A stretch of 41,526 bases of DNA from an uncultured Alphaproteobacteria bacterium. GTDB taxonomy: Bacteria > Pseudomonadota > Alphaproteobacteria > MPNO01 > UBA830. Shown in pieces: positions 25,158 to 32,405 of this stretch. The translations under genes were made by a program, and so were the position numbers. The stretch lies in assembly GCA_905479125.1 (NCBI GenBank), contig CAJQLI010000022.1, forward strand, positions 1 to 41,526. Reading direction: 5' to 3'. The notes below the pieces were generated by a model that saw only the letters and a list, made by a program, of their open reading frames with translations, was not told the DNA's origin and ran no database searches. Each line of letters starts with the position of its first letter. Position 1 is the stretch's first letter.

Positions 25158-26581
25158 ACCGCCGCCGCGAGTTCCGGCCGGTTATATGAGCGAACGATAA
25201 ATTCCTGCATGTATGCCACTTCGCCATATTCCGGCGGTGAATCGGGGTCGACGGGAAAGAGCGCCAGACGTAGCTCGTCGTTAAAGGTCGGCGCATCGAC
25301 GGACCCGGCTTCGTTGAGAATTTGGGCGCCGAACATTGAAAACAGCCGATCCTGATGATTTTTTGTGCCGACGGCAGCGATGATCGCCTTTGCGCCGGAT
25401 TCCGCCGCCAGCGCCCAGAGGCCGCCGAACAGTCTTTGCACAATCCGTCCCTGCCGGTAGTCGGCGTGAAGCACTAACCGGCTTGCTTCTGCGCAATCCT
25501 CACGTCGATAACCGGCGCTTGCCAGGCAGAGATTTATGTTTTCCTGTCCGAACGTGGGGTCGACCAGGGACTGGCTTCTATTGTATCCGGGAAGGGATAG
25601 CCGGGCCGCCCCGATCGGCAGGTCATTCTCGAACAGTGCCAGATGAAAGTTTTCCAGATCCGCCGGGTCCGGATCTCCATAACGAGCACCGCCGGGCCCA
25701 AATAACGGTCGGGCGCCGCCATCGTATAGAATCTGTGACCGCAACGAGCGAATCCAGAGCAGCCATTCGGGCGGTGCATTCTTGGCGACTGGTCCCGGTG
25801 GTTCGAACAGGCGGTGCTCTATCATCCGTCCAGGGCTTCTAAAATCCATCGCCAGTGCGGCGCGGATGCAGTCATCGACAAATTGGCCATATGTTTCGAG
25901 GGCCCTGGCACCGGTGTTCACAAGGGCATCAAGGCAGTCGGGACGGTCGACAAGTAGCTTCTTGATCTCACGCCGGTTGAACAGGGTGTGGGCGGCATCA
26001 AGGGCGACATGTTCCCGGAGGAACGTCAGTCCATCGCGCGCGGTATCGTTTAAAGCACTATCAGCGGCTGTGACCAGTTTCGCACCGTAAGTTAAAGAAA
26101 GCGATTCGATCTCATATTCGAGCGCGATCTGCGCAAAGGCGGTATCGGCGGCGATAATGTTTTCATGAAGGTCGCGATACTGCCGTACACCTGCCGGCGT
26201 ACTGCTCTGCAATATTGCGATCGGGTCAATCACGGCAGAAGAATAACGTTCATTCCACTGACCCGTCAGCGCCTCCAGGTCGGCGATCATCAGTTTATGA
26301 TGTCCTGCCTCATGCCGGGCGTGCGCAATCAGGCTATCACCAAGCTGGCCGAAACCGGTGTCGCGGCATTGTTCTCCGGCCCGATGGATCCAGTCTTCGA
26401 CCGGGCGGGTCATCTCGATCCCGTATGCAACGTAGTGAATCAGGAAAAGATGAAGCAGCGAGGGGTCTTGCCCCGCGGCGCCGAGCAGAGCTAGCGAGGG
26501 CCTGCGAGAGAATGCGTCCCGATGGGGGACAAGACGCCGTTCGTATTCGCTGAAAGGGTCGCTGTCATGTTCATTTGTCAT
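25154..26581 (-). CDS. Fusion: heme-oxygenase-like diiron oxidase (HDO/TenA fold) domain + GNAT-like acyltransferase domain
   Basis: A 475-residue two-domain protein. Residues about 15-245 look like the heme-oxygenase/TenA/PqqC fold with the metal-ligand pattern of HDO enzymes such as UndA: E91-x2-H94, a helix with E155/E157/E159, and H191-x3-D195-x2-H198. Residues about 270-470 resemble GNAT-like N-acyl amino acid or acyl-homoserine-lactone synthase domains (ASRLVLHADYRQGRIVQRL, then KAIIAAVGTKNHQDRLFSMFGAQI). Inference: the acyltransferase makes an acyl-amino-acid-like product that the diiron domain oxidises or cleaves. The gene lies after the terminator of the TPP-controlled operon, so it is probably transcribed separately. 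The domain calls are motif-level, not search-based. Confidence 0.7.
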   Translation of the reverse strand: MTNEHDSDPFSEYERRLVPHRDAFSRRPSLALLGAAGQDPSLLHLFLIHYVAYGIEMTRPVEDWIHRAGEQCRDTGFGQLGDSLIAHARHEAGHHKLMIADLEALTGQWNERYSSAVIDPIAILQSSTPAGVRQYRDLHENIIAADTAFAQIALEYEIESLSLTYGAKLVTAADSALNDTARDGLTFLREHVALDAAHTLFNRREIKKLLVDRPDCLDALVNTGARALETYGQFVDDCIRAALAMDFRSPGRMIEHRLFEPPGPVAKNAPPEWLLWIRSLRSQILYDGGARPLFGPGGARYGDPDPADLENFHLALFENDLPIGAARLSLPGYNRSQSLVDPTFGQENINLCLASAGYRREDCAEASRLVLHADYRQGRIVQRLFGGLWALAAESGAKAIIAAVGTKNHQDRLFSMFGAQILNEAGSVDAPTFNDELRLALFPVDPDSPPEYGEVAYMQEFIVRSYNRPELAAAV

Positions 26582-26630
26582 ATGCAGTAAACAGGTAAGC
26601 TCATTTTTTCATCCCAACAACGTAAAAGAA

Positions 26631-26660
26631 AAAGGGCGGCCCTTCGCTGGACCGCCCTTT
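26631..26660 (-). terminator. Intrinsic terminator of the TPP-controlled transporter operon
   Basis: AAAGGGCGG (26631-26639) pairs with CCGCCCTTT (26652-26660) around a 12-base loop. In the minus direction the stem is followed by TTCTTTTACG. It lies 24 bases downstream of the SDR stop, closing that operon before the diiron-oxidase fusion gene. Confidence 0.85.
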
Positions 26661-26683
26661 CCCGATTAATCATGCGTGTTGCG

Positions 26684-27439
26684 TCAGTGCATCGCAGAGC
26701 CGCCATCGACGACCAGTGTTTGGCCTGTGATGAAATCGGAATCCTGTGATGAGAAGAACACAAGAGCGCCAATCAGGTCTTCTGGCAGTTGTTCGCGTTT
26801 GATTGCACGTGACGCGGTATTACCATCCTTGACGGCGGTCCACTGATCATCGTTGATCACTTTTTCGCTCATGGTCAGGCCGGGCGCGATACAGTTGACA
26901 GTAATGCCGTCATCGCCGACTTCACGGGCAAGCGCGCGGGTAAATGCAATCTGCGCACCTTTCGAGCTTACATAGTGGAGCAGCATCGGGGTGCCCTTGA
27001 ACACGGTACCAGACGCGATATTGATGATCTTGCCGTAACCGTTCTTTTTCATTTCAGGGACGGCGGCCTTGCTGCAGCTGAAGACGCCGCGCGTATTGAC
27101 CTGCATCACGCGGTCCCATTCGGTTTCATCGATATCCAGGAACGAGCCTTGTTTCAGGTCGGCAAACAGGGCTGCGTTATTGACCAGGATGTCGAGCCGT
27201 CCATAGGTGTCCACCGTCTCGGCGACCATGGCTTTGATGTTGTCCGGGTCCGTCACATCGCAGTGTATACCGATGGCCTCGCCACCTGCCTGCTTGATAA
27301 TGTTAACGGTTGTTTCGGTGTCAACAATGTCGGTGACCGCGACCTTCGCGCCCTCGGCCGCAAGAACTTTTGCATATTCAACGCCGATTCCGCGTCCGCC
27401 ACCGGTTACGATGGCTACTTTTCCGTCAAGTCTTCCCAT
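26684..27439 (-). CDS. SDR-family oxidoreductase (3-oxoacyl-ACP reductase-like)
   Basis: A 251-residue classical short-chain dehydrogenase. The cofactor loop is TGGGRGIG (12-19), the NNAA motif is at 87-90, and the catalytic triad is S143, Y156 and K160 (YVSSK). Asp37 (VTDI) after strand 2 suggests NAD(H) rather than NADP(H). The C-terminal ITGQTLVVDGG is standard. It follows livF by 75 bases on the same strand with no terminator between, and a terminator follows it, so it is probably the last gene of the TPP-riboswitch operon. It might act on the imported compound. Confidence 0.92.
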   Translation of the reverse strand: MGRLDGKVAIVTGGGRGIGVEYAKVLAAEGAKVAVTDIVDTETTVNIIKQAGGEAIGIHCDVTDPDNIKAMVAETVDTYGRLDILVNNAALFADLKQGSFLDIDETEWDRVMQVNTRGVFSCSKAAVPEMKKNGYGKIINIASGTVFKGTPMLLHYVSSKGAQIAFTRALAREVGDDGITVNCIAPGLTMSEKVINDDQWTAVKDGNTASRAIKREQLPEDLIGALVFFSSQDSDFITGQTLVVDGGSAMH

Positions 27440-27470
27440 TTTATTCTCCGTTCATTTATGCGGGGTCGAG

Positions 27471-27518
27471 TCCGGTCCCGTGTTATTCCGGTCCCATGAT
27501 ATTCCGGCCTGATGTTAT
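27471..27518. repeat. Three tandem imperfect 16-bp repeats
   Basis: Three adjacent 16-base units start TCCGG and end TTAT/ATAT: 27471-27486, 27487-27502 and 27503-27518. Units 1 and 2 differ at two bases; unit 3 is more diverged. They fill much of the gap between the SDR gene and livF and run into the livF stop codon (27515-27517). This is probably slippage-type duplication; no hairpin or known element is evident. Confidence 0.75.
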
Positions 27519-28222
27519 TCCAAGCCAAGGAACTTGTTCGAAAAGCCGGGATCATTCAAGAGCGTGTCTTTCGCACCGTCGAGCACGGACCGCCCATTCT
27601 CAATCACATAGGCATGTTCGACAAAGTCGAGCGCCCTGTGAATATTCTGTTCGACCAGCAGCATGGTGACGCCCTCATCGGATATCCGGCGTAGCGCTTC
27701 CATCACTTCGTCTACCAGGATCGGCGCAACGCCCAGGAACGGCTCGTCCAGGAGCAGCAGGTCGGGCGATGACATCAGGGCCCGGCAGATCGCCAGCATT
27801 TGTTGCTGCCCGCCGGACAACGTGCCGGCCATATCGTTGTGCTTTTGTTTCAGGATCGGGAATAGGGCGAAGGCGTGGTCGATATTATCTGCCACACCGG
27901 CGCGTGCAGATTTCGTATAGGCACCCATCTCCAGGTTTTCGCGGACCGTCATTTCACCGAACAGGCGCCTGCCTTCGGGGACCAGGGCTATCCCGGATTC
28001 GACGTTCAGCGGCGGCGAATTTCCCACGATAGAATGCCCGTCATAGCGGATATCGCCCTCCGACGGTGGATAGATACCTAGGATGGCGCCGAGCGTTGTT
28101 GATTTTCCGGCTCCGTTTGCGCCGAGCAGACCGACGCGTGCGCCCGTATCGACATTCAGCGAGAGGTCCCATATCGCCCGTAGTTTCCCATGATCGACGG
28201 CAAGGTTCTCAATCGTCAGCAT
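27515..28222 (-). CDS. livF: LIV-type ABC transporter ATP-binding protein (LivF)
   Basis: A 235-residue ABC ATPase of the LivF branch. Walker A is GANGAGKST (about 34-42), the signature LSGGQQQM and Walker B LLLLDEPFLGVAP, with the LLVEQN H-loop region typical of LivF. All catalytic motifs look intact. Its ATG overlaps the livMG stop by one base (TAATG). It works with the LivG domain of the fused upstream protein to drive uptake. The name reflects family only; the riboswitch suggests the substrate is not a branched-chain amino acid. Confidence 0.93.
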   Translation of the reverse strand: MLTIENLAVDHGKLRAIWDLSLNVDTGARVGLLGANGAGKSTTLGAILGIYPPSEGDIRYDGHSIVGNSPPLNVESGIALVPEGRRLFGEMTVRENLEMGAYTKSARAGVADNIDHAFALFPILKQKHNDMAGTLSGGQQQMLAICRALMSSPDLLLLDEPFLGVAPILVDEVMEALRRISDEGVTMLLVEQNIHRALDFVEHAYVIENGRSVLDGAKDTLLNDPGFSNKFLGLE

Positions 28223-29970
28223 TACACGGCCTCCGGAGCAGCGGAGCCGAGATAGGTACGTAGCACGCGCTCGTCCCTGACAACGTCATCCAGCGGCCCA
28301 TCGGCGATGATCGAGCCCTGTTCCATCACAATCACACGGTCGACCACCTGGGCCAGTGCCGAAAAGATGTGTTCGACCCAGATGATTGTGATCCCGTAAT
28401 TGTCGCGCAGTTCGCGGATGTGATTGACGAAGTTTCGTACTTCCATCGGGGTCAGGCCTGATGCCACTTCGTCGACCAGTAACAGCCTGGGTCGACAGGC
28501 GAGGGCGCGGGCCAGTTCCAACGCCTTTTTCTGTTGCAGGTTCAGCGAATCCGCGCGGGCTGACAGGTGGTCCGTCAGCCCGACATATTCGGCGAACTGT
28601 GTTGCGAGACCCAGTGCATCCGGGAGTGACGCGGATACTGCGCCGCGATACATAAGCGGCATCGCTATATTTTCAGCGACGGTCAGGTCCGAGAATGGCT
28701 GCGGTATCTGGAACGTCCGTCCGATCCCCAGTTTGGATGCGTCGTCGCGGCGGGCGCCGGCCAGATTCTGGCCGAGGAAAATAATGTCTCCGGATTTCTG
28801 CTCGAATACCTTGGAGATGCAGTTGAAAAGGGTCGTCTTCCCGGACCCGTTCGTGCCCACAAGGCCGACAATCTCGCCTGCATTGATTGTCAGGCTGATG
28901 TTGTCGACGGCGACATTGCCGCCGAACGCCATCGTGAGATTGCGGCATTCGAGAACCGGTTGCCCTTTCATGTCTGACTGTTTCGGCAGAGGGAGCCCGT
29001 CTGTCATCGTGACACCTGCCGTGGCTTTCACGAACCGGTCATGTTCTCGTCCCAGGAAGCCGATCCACCTGTTATTGCGGATAATTCCGCTGCGCAGCAG
29101 CCCGCCCGGCATGTACCGGCCGATCAGAAGTAACAGCAGACCGAAAATTGCGGTTTGCAAAATCGGCAGGCTGACGATCAGCAACTGGTTGAACAGTGAC
29201 AGGATGATCACGCCGACCACGGCGCCCCACAAGAGCCCGGACCCTCCGAGAAGCGCCATGGCAATCGGGATCAGTGCGACATCAAGCCCGAACACGGTGG
29301 TCGGGTCGATATAAGAGAGCTGCCAGCCCTGAAGTGCGCCCGCGAGAGACGCAAAACCCGCAGACATGATCAGCACCCCGGACTTGGCCGGGAATATTCT
29401 TATGCCGCAGATCTCGGCTGCTTCTTCATCATTGCGGATTGCTTTGAGCGCGTAACCGAACCGGGTCCGTATCAGCCAGACGGTTGCGATGGCGGTCAGT
29501 CCCACGAGTCCAATTGCGAGGTAATAGGCCTCGAACAAAACGTATTTCGGCGGCAGAACAACGCCGTCGGCGCCACCGGTAAAATCGAAGTTGAAGGCAA
29601 GAAGTTCTGTGAGTGGCAATATCGCGAGCGTCGCAAAGGCAAAGTAATCGCCGCGCAGGCGGAACAGCGGGAAGCTGACGACCAGTGCCACGATCGAGGT
29701 GACCACCACGGCGATCACGAAGCAAAGCGCGATCGGAATACCGTTCAGCAGCGACAGGCAGAACGCATACGCGCCGATGCCGTAAAAGGCGAAATGCGCG
29801 AGATTGATATAGCCTGCCTCGCCGCCGACCCAGTCCCAGCTCTGGGCGAGGGTGTAGGAGATCAGCATGGTGAACAGAAGCGTCGTCGTGTAGGCGCTGC
29901 CCGATGTGGGGATCAGTGCCAGCGCGGCAAGAACGAAGGCGCCGCCGAGCCAGTAACGATAATTGCTCAT
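28222..29970 (-). CDS. Fused LIV-type permease and ATPase (LivM-LivG)
   Basis: ATG at 29970 overlaps the livH stop (ATGA); a longer frame to 30051 only reads back into livH. The 582 residues join a LivM permease (about 1-305, with GGEAGYINLAHFAFYGIGAYAF and an AIRNDEEAAEICGI coupling loop) to a LivG ATPase (about 340-582, Walker A GTNGSGKTT). Walker B reads LLLVDEVASGL. The signature is LNLQQKK rather than the usual LSxGQ-like sequence, so this half site may hydrolyse poorly. Fused LivMG proteins occur in other proteobacteria. It is part of the TPP-riboswitch operon. Confidence 0.92.
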   Translation of the reverse strand: MSNYRYWLGGAFVLAALALIPTSGSAYTTTLLFTMLISYTLAQSWDWVGGEAGYINLAHFAFYGIGAYAFCLSLLNGIPIALCFVIAVVVTSIVALVVSFPLFRLRGDYFAFATLAILPLTELLAFNFDFTGGADGVVLPPKYVLFEAYYLAIGLVGLTAIATVWLIRTRFGYALKAIRNDEEAAEICGIRIFPAKSGVLIMSAGFASLAGALQGWQLSYIDPTTVFGLDVALIPIAMALLGGSGLLWGAVVGVIILSLFNQLLIVSLPILQTAIFGLLLLLIGRYMPGGLLRSGIIRNNRWIGFLGREHDRFVKATAGVTMTDGLPLPKQSDMKGQPVLECRNLTMAFGGNVAVDNISLTINAGEIVGLVGTNGSGKTTLFNCISKVFEQKSGDIIFLGQNLAGARRDDASKLGIGRTFQIPQPFSDLTVAENIAMPLMYRGAVSASLPDALGLATQFAEYVGLTDHLSARADSLNLQQKKALELARALACRPRLLLVDEVASGLTPMEVRNFVNHIRELRDNYGITIIWVEHIFSALAQVVDRVIVMEQGSIIADGPLDDVVRDERVLRTYLGSAAPEAV

Positions 29971-30845
29971 TTCGACTTCCGCCACCCGAAGCCCTGCGGG
30001 AAGATCACCAGGATCACCAGCAGTAATACGATTGAAATCGCCGGGGCCCATTGGGTCGCCCAGAAGAATGATGTGAAGCCCTCGGCAAGGCCGAGGAAGA
30101 TACCCGCGATCAGTGCGCCGACCAGGTTACCGATTCCCCCCAGTATGATGATGGTGAATGCCTTAACCGTGAGCGAAAAACCCATATAGGGATCGACTGG
30201 AAACAGCATTGTATAGAGTACCGCGGCGATCGCGACGATGCCGGATCCGAACGCGAAGGTCAGTGCGTGTACGCGGTCTGCCTGGACGCCGCAGATCGTG
30301 GCGCCGGTATGATCCTGGGTCACCGCCCGCATGGCGCGTCCGAACCAGCTCTTTTTTATGTAAAAATGCAGGACGATCGTAAAAACGATTATTCCGCCGA
30401 GAATCCAGGCTTGGGTTGTCGATACGATGACGTCGCCGAATTCCATTGCTTCGAAGCGGAGCGGGATATTTCGGGGTGCAGGGCCGGCAATCCAGGCTGC
30501 AACGTCGGACAGGATCAGAAGTGCCCCCACCGTTACCAGCACTGACCCGACCGTGTATTCGAAATGACTTCGTTTGGTCAGCGGCTGAAGCAGTTTGTCG
30601 TAAAACACGTAGCCGAATAAACCAAGAACCGGCACCAGCAGCGCCATAATCAGCAACGGATTCCAGGCCGTTGCCGTGAAAATGGCGCTTGCCGCGACAC
30701 CACCCACGGCCAGCAATGTGCCGTGGGCGAAGTTGAGGATACGTGCGACGCCATAGATCAGTGACAGCCCGAAGGCGACCATAGCGTAGAGCCCGCCGAG
30801 CAGTATTCCGCCCAGCGCGATCTGGATGATAATGGAGGCGTCCAT
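29967..30845 (-). CDS. livH: LIV-type ABC transporter permease (LivH)
   Basis: A 292-residue membrane protein with the LivH hallmarks: ALGGILLGGLYAMVAFGLSLIYGVARILNFAHG at the N-terminus and RAVTQDHTGATICGVQADRVHALTFAFGSG as the ATPase-coupling region, with about eight helices. It starts 44 bases after the binding-protein gene and overlaps livMG by four bases. Confidence 0.94.
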   Translation of the reverse strand: MDASIIIQIALGGILLGGLYAMVAFGLSLIYGVARILNFAHGTLLAVGGVAASAIFTATAWNPLLIMALLVPVLGLFGYVFYDKLLQPLTKRSHFEYTVGSVLVTVGALLILSDVAAWIAGPAPRNIPLRFEAMEFGDVIVSTTQAWILGGIIVFTIVLHFYIKKSWFGRAMRAVTQDHTGATICGVQADRVHALTFAFGSGIVAIAAVLYTMLFPVDPYMGFSLTVKAFTIIILGGIGNLVGALIAGIFLGLAEGFTSFFWATQWAPAISIVLLLVILVIFPQGFGWRKSK

Positions 30846-30889
30846 GGTGGTTATGCCATGGATGCCGGGTGACCAACGTCAGTCATGAT

Positions 30890-32104
30890 CTATTGCCAGC
30901 TGGGCGACGGATAGACGAATTTTCCGGTGGCGATCTCCGGAGGCCAGACGATCACTGGTTTACCGTTCTGCACCTGCAGCGTGAAGGCGCCGTTCTTGTG
31001 GGCATAACCGTTTTCGTTGAACTCTATCTGGCCAGTCGGTGAATCAAACGTGCCTTTGAAGAGCGCGGCCCGGACTTTTTCCCGATCGACGGTCCCGGCG
31101 CGTTCGACGGCCTGAACCATTATCAGATAGGCGGATATCCGGGACATCGTCCACGGATATTCGAACATGTCGACGTTGGCGCGTTTCACCAGCTCCTCGG
31201 TAAAATCACTGTATGGCCCCTTTACGCCGGGGTACCAGGGAATTTCACCGGTAACGCCTTCCAGGTCATTGCCTACTTGCTTGTGGAGCTTTCCCGATAG
31301 CAGCGCGTGATGCACGTCCTTTGCTTTGGTTTTAAGCCGCCGCATTTGCTGGATCAGCGGCACGGACGGGCTGTCGAAGGACGAGATATAGATGATATCC
31401 GGTTTACGGATACGCAGCTTGAGCACCAGTGACGTGAAATCCTTCAGTTCGACCGAAAACAATTCATTGCCCAGAACCTTGTATCCGAGCGAGGCTGCTT
31501 TCTTGCTCCAGAATCCCGTAAGCGCTTTGGTGACCGGGTTGTCCTGGGTGATGAAGTAGATCGTCTTTGGCCGCGGTGTCTGTTTGGACATCATGTCGAA
31601 ATATCGGGTCGACCAGTTCGGCACGGTCGGCATCGGTGTGCCCCACATGTATTTCAGTCCGCGCTTGAAGATTGGCGGTGCGGCGACATTGGCCATTACC
31701 ATCGGAATTTTATGCTTTTCGGCTACCGGCGGTACCGGAAACCCCATCGCCGACCAGTCCGGCCCGACGAAGAAATCGACCTTGTCGACCGTCGCCATGC
31801 GCTCAAACAGGCTGACCGCGGTCGAGGGCACACTCTGGTCATCATAGATGATGATCTTCAGGGGCAGTTTTTTGCCGCAGCCTTTCAGATTTACCCCGCC
31901 GTTCTCGTTGATCATCTTGGCGAACTCGATGGTCATGTTGCGCCATTTATCGGCAAGCGTGGAATACCGTCCGGTCGACGAAATCGTGGTGCCGAAAGTT
32001 ACCGGTTCGGTGCAGCTTCCCACCGTCGCGTGGGCCGGCGTGATAAGGGATGTTGCGGCAAGCGCTGCCGTTCCCAGGGCAAATAAGCCAATCGTGTATT
32101 TCAT
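30890..32104 (-). CDS. LIV-type periplasmic binding protein of a TPP-riboswitch-controlled transporter
   Basis: ATG at 32104 is chosen because GGGAGG lies 8-10 bases upstream and the protein then begins with a signal peptide (KYTIGLFALGTAALAATSL, cleavage after PAHA, residue 25-27). A longer frame reads into the riboswitch leader and is not real. The 404 residues are a type I periplasmic-binding fold of the LivJ/amide-binding family (FGTTISSTGRYSTLADKW, IIIYDDQSVPSTAVSLFERM, FFVGPDWSAMG). Because its mRNA leader is a TPP riboswitch, the ligand is inferred to be thiamine or a related pyrimidine or thiazole compound. It is the first gene of the operon. Confidence 0.92.
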   Translation of the reverse strand: MKYTIGLFALGTAALAATSLITPAHATVGSCTEPVTFGTTISSTGRYSTLADKWRNMTIEFAKMINENGGVNLKGCGKKLPLKIIIYDDQSVPSTAVSLFERMATVDKVDFFVGPDWSAMGFPVPPVAEKHKIPMVMANVAAPPIFKRGLKYMWGTPMPTVPNWSTRYFDMMSKQTPRPKTIYFITQDNPVTKALTGFWSKKAASLGYKVLGNELFSVELKDFTSLVLKLRIRKPDIIYISSFDSPSVPLIQQMRRLKTKAKDVHHALLSGKLHKQVGNDLEGVTGEIPWYPGVKGPYSDFTEELVKRANVDMFEYPWTMSRISAYLIMVQAVERAGTVDREKVRAALFKGTFDSPTGQIEFNENGYAHKNGAFTLQVQNGKPVIVWPPEIATGKFVYPSPSWQ

Positions 32105-32269
32105 CTTGGTTTCCTCCCAGGCTGCGCGATAGCGGTTTTTTGCTTTGCGGCGCAGCGTTGAACACACAGAATAGGGTTTCGCGAACGGCGATCCCGTCGG
32201 AAACAAACAACTCCAATCGGTTCTGGCGTAATTTACGTATGGACTAACGCATGGATAAGTCATCAAGTT
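32105..32269 (-). promoter_or_regulatory. Leader between TPP riboswitch and start codon, with hairpin next to the ribosome-binding site
   Basis: These 165 bases link the aptamer to the binding-protein ATG. GCTGCGC (32121-32127) and GCGCAGC (32150-32156) form a 7-bp stem ending two bases upstream of the GGGAGG ribosome-binding site (32113-32118 on the minus strand). No intrinsic terminator is visible, so control of translation initiation is more likely than premature termination. Confidence 0.45.
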
Positions 32270-32360
32270 CACCGTCCCTTCGCCGGCATTATCCGGTGCA
32301 GGTTCCAGGGGTCGTTCGATGATCGAACCTCTCAGCCGTTACTGGCGGCTCCCCCCGATG
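32270..32360 (-). ncRNA. TPP (THI-element) riboswitch
   Basis: Read on the minus strand, the region has every landmark of the TPP aptamer in order: a GGGGG-AGCC start, CTGAGA (complement at 32330-32335), a P3 hairpin GTTCGA-TCA-TCGAAC, ACCCC, GAACCTG (ACCTG complement at 32299-32303), GGATAATGCC (complement at 32285-32294), GCGAAGGGA, and closing P1 arms CATCG/CGGTG (32356-32360 with 32270-32274). Known function: binding thiamine pyrophosphate to switch off downstream genes. It lies upstream of the LIV-type transporter operon and points away from the GMC gene. Confidence 0.95.
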
Positions 32361-32405
32361 GAAGCCCGAATTATGCGCGGGCGATTTTGAGATGACAAGC
32401 AGGGA

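Noticed and set aside
28424-29314. 296-codon plus-strand frame opposite livMG
   Set aside because: Antisense shadow of a clear permease-ATPase fusion; low-complexity Arg/Pro/Ser-rich translation.
32270-32405. TPP riboswitch acting on the GMC oxidoreductase gene
   Set aside because: All aptamer motifs read on the minus strand; the GMC gene is on the plus strand.
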